From positions 806,001-870,000 of the forward strand of contig NW_002476559.1 in NCBI RefSeq assembly GCF_000189635.1: a stretch of DNA of 64,000 bases, read 5' to 3'. The notes below the pieces were generated by a model. It did no database searches. It was not told where the DNA came from and saw only the letters and a program-made list of their open reading frames with translations. Source of the DNA: Tetrahymena thermophila SB210. Its lineage: Eukaryota > Ciliophora > Oligohymenophorea > Hymenostomatida > Tetrahymenidae. Positions 62,547 to 64,000 of this stretch are shown here, one piece after another; within the stretch, counting starts at the first letter, position 1, and the number at the start of each line of letters is the position of its first letter. The position numbers and the translations under genes were made by a program.

Positions 62547-64000
62547 TCATTTAATTGAAATACATTTGCTATCTGAATTAATTTTTGAGAAACATGATAA
62601 TTAATTGTTTATGTTCAATATTTAAAACTTATTTTCTGAATTATTTTTTTTTAAGACAATATCTTCTTAGCTAATATATTAATCACTTAAAATAACTTTC
62701 TTTTAAGATGAGTTATTAGATTGGTGTTTAAGTAAATGGCTTTCCTCTTTCTAATCTTGATATTCAATTTGAGAATAAATTTAATCAATATATTTATTTA
62801 TAATTTTTTTATTTGATTTTACTTAATTCAACTTAACAGTTAGTTAATATTGATAAATACAATATCCATCTAAATCAAGAATTTTAATCATTATACTTTC
62901 TGAGTCAAAATACTAAGGTTCTCCAGTTAATATGATTTTACCATACTTTAAATCAACTGATATCCATGAGGGTAATCTTCTATTTTTTGACATAGGGTAT
63001 TTTGTAAATTCAATATTTAATAATGTAAAAATATATTTTTGCCATACATTTGTTTTTTTTCTTTTAAATGCGCTTATTTAATTTATCTTATTGGAATTAA
63101 TGTGGATTGACAATCCTGAAGAAGGTATTAGACTATTAGAATTTTTTTCAGTAAATCCAAGCGTTTCTGCAAAAATAACTTCTCTGAGTAAGTATAAGTT
63201 AATTTTTGCCTAATAATCTAAAACTAATTTAATGAATTAGCAGAATGTATTTGGGCATTCCTAGAGTTGCATTTAATTAGAAAAAAGTCCAATTGATTCA
63301 AATATTTTGAATAAAACACAAAATTTTAATTCTAATATTGGGAAATCCTTGGATAGATTTTATTAGTTTTTTTGGTATTTTTAATATTTAATTTAAACTA
63401 ACATTTTAAACCAGTCATTTTTATTAAATTAAGAGTTTTTCAAACAATATGTTTTCACATAATTATACATTTATTTTGTTCTCTTATCATATTTTAAAAG
63501 CTACCAGGAAACATGTGCTCTAAGAGCTCTATACATTCTCTTATCAGTGTCCATTATATCTTACATAAAATGCTCATATGATTATTAATAATTCTTATTA
63601 GGTTATATCTTCAAGTTTTTTATATCTTCTAAAACTACTTAAAAAAGAAGTTTTCCCTAATTATCTAAATATCTCTTTTCTACTTTAGATTACTGATAAT
63701 TACCATTTAATTTTCCAAGTTTTATTGCTATTTTTAAAAGGTCTTATTACTTTTATTGTTTTAACATATTTAAATTAAAATTATGGTTCTTATTTTCTAA
63801 TATGTTTTTTTATTAGTAATTTACATTTTATTTATTTAAATTATTTTCACTTTGTTTACCTTATTCAAATAATTAAACACCTTCCTAGTTTTAAATTTTT
63901 CGAAAGAGCTAATCAATTATATCTTTTGAAATTTATTAAATATTATCAAGAAGAATAATTTCTTTGTGATAAATCTAACCAACTTCAATTATTTCATCAG
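62547..64000 (-). CDS. protein with cadherin/dystroglycan-like domain, 5' end outside window
   Basis: Minus strand open without TGA from the right edge of the window to TGA at 62547-62549, giving 484 C-terminal residues. The first 150 are hydrophilic and Gln/Asn/Lys-rich. A helical region follows (HVSWQLLKYDKRTKQMYNYV). Near residue 350 the stretch LPSWISVDLKYGKIILTGEP, followed by DLDGYCIYQYQLTV, is the hallmark of CADG/He_PIG domains: LPSWL, a strand, GTP, then a closing strand. These Ig-like calcium-linked folds are frequent in large ciliate surface proteins. No membrane helix lies in this part and the C-terminus is charged. Because the start lies beyond 64000, the number of domains and any signal peptide are unknown. 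Confidence 0.72.

Overview
The window is strongly A+T-rich and reads as nuclear DNA of an oligohymenophorean, Tetrahymena-like ciliate. Every convincing gene is open only when TAA and TAG are read as glutamine and TGA is the only stop. Introns are short, A+T-rich and bounded by GT and AG. Genus and nucleus (macro or micro) cannot be settled from the sequence alone.

Layout. 1-2.4 kb: two minus-strand genes, the start of a Gln-rich protein and a complete REX4-type DEDDh exonuclease. 2.9-7 kb: a head-to-head pair, gene B (minus, Cys/His-headed coiled-coil protein, cut by an assembly gap) and gene C (plus, Asn/Gln/Lys-rich coiled-coil protein). 8.7-47.6 kb: five large plus-strand paralogues (D1-D5, 1268-1469 aa), each a signal-peptide, Cys-rich, single-pass membrane protein with one intron at the same place. 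Between D1 and D3 lie a second B gene and four decayed copies of gene C. At least two segmental duplications built this part: about 3.5 kb (B+C, at 3.1-6.6 and 23.4-27.1 kb) and about 8 kb (decayed C plus D, at 14.2-22.2 and 27.3-35.4 kb). 48.5-51 kb: a four-exon gene with membrane segments and PX-type domains. 51.3-52.5 kb: remnants of a leucine-rich-repeat gene, one repeat per exon. 54.7-60.7 kb: two tandem copies of an unrecognised minus-strand gene, the first cut by a gap, the second frameshifted. 62.5 kb to the end: a partial gene with a cadherin/dystroglycan-like fold.

The centre of the window is a young, active multigene cluster. D proteins look like surface receptors or antigens: conserved leader, membrane anchor and tail, with variable islands and a changing number of Cys modules between. 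The ends hold ordinary single genes. No rRNA, tRNA, CRISPR, retroviral or other virus-like element was recognised. Exon joins were worked out by hand from frame and GT/AG signals, with no alignment or transcript data.
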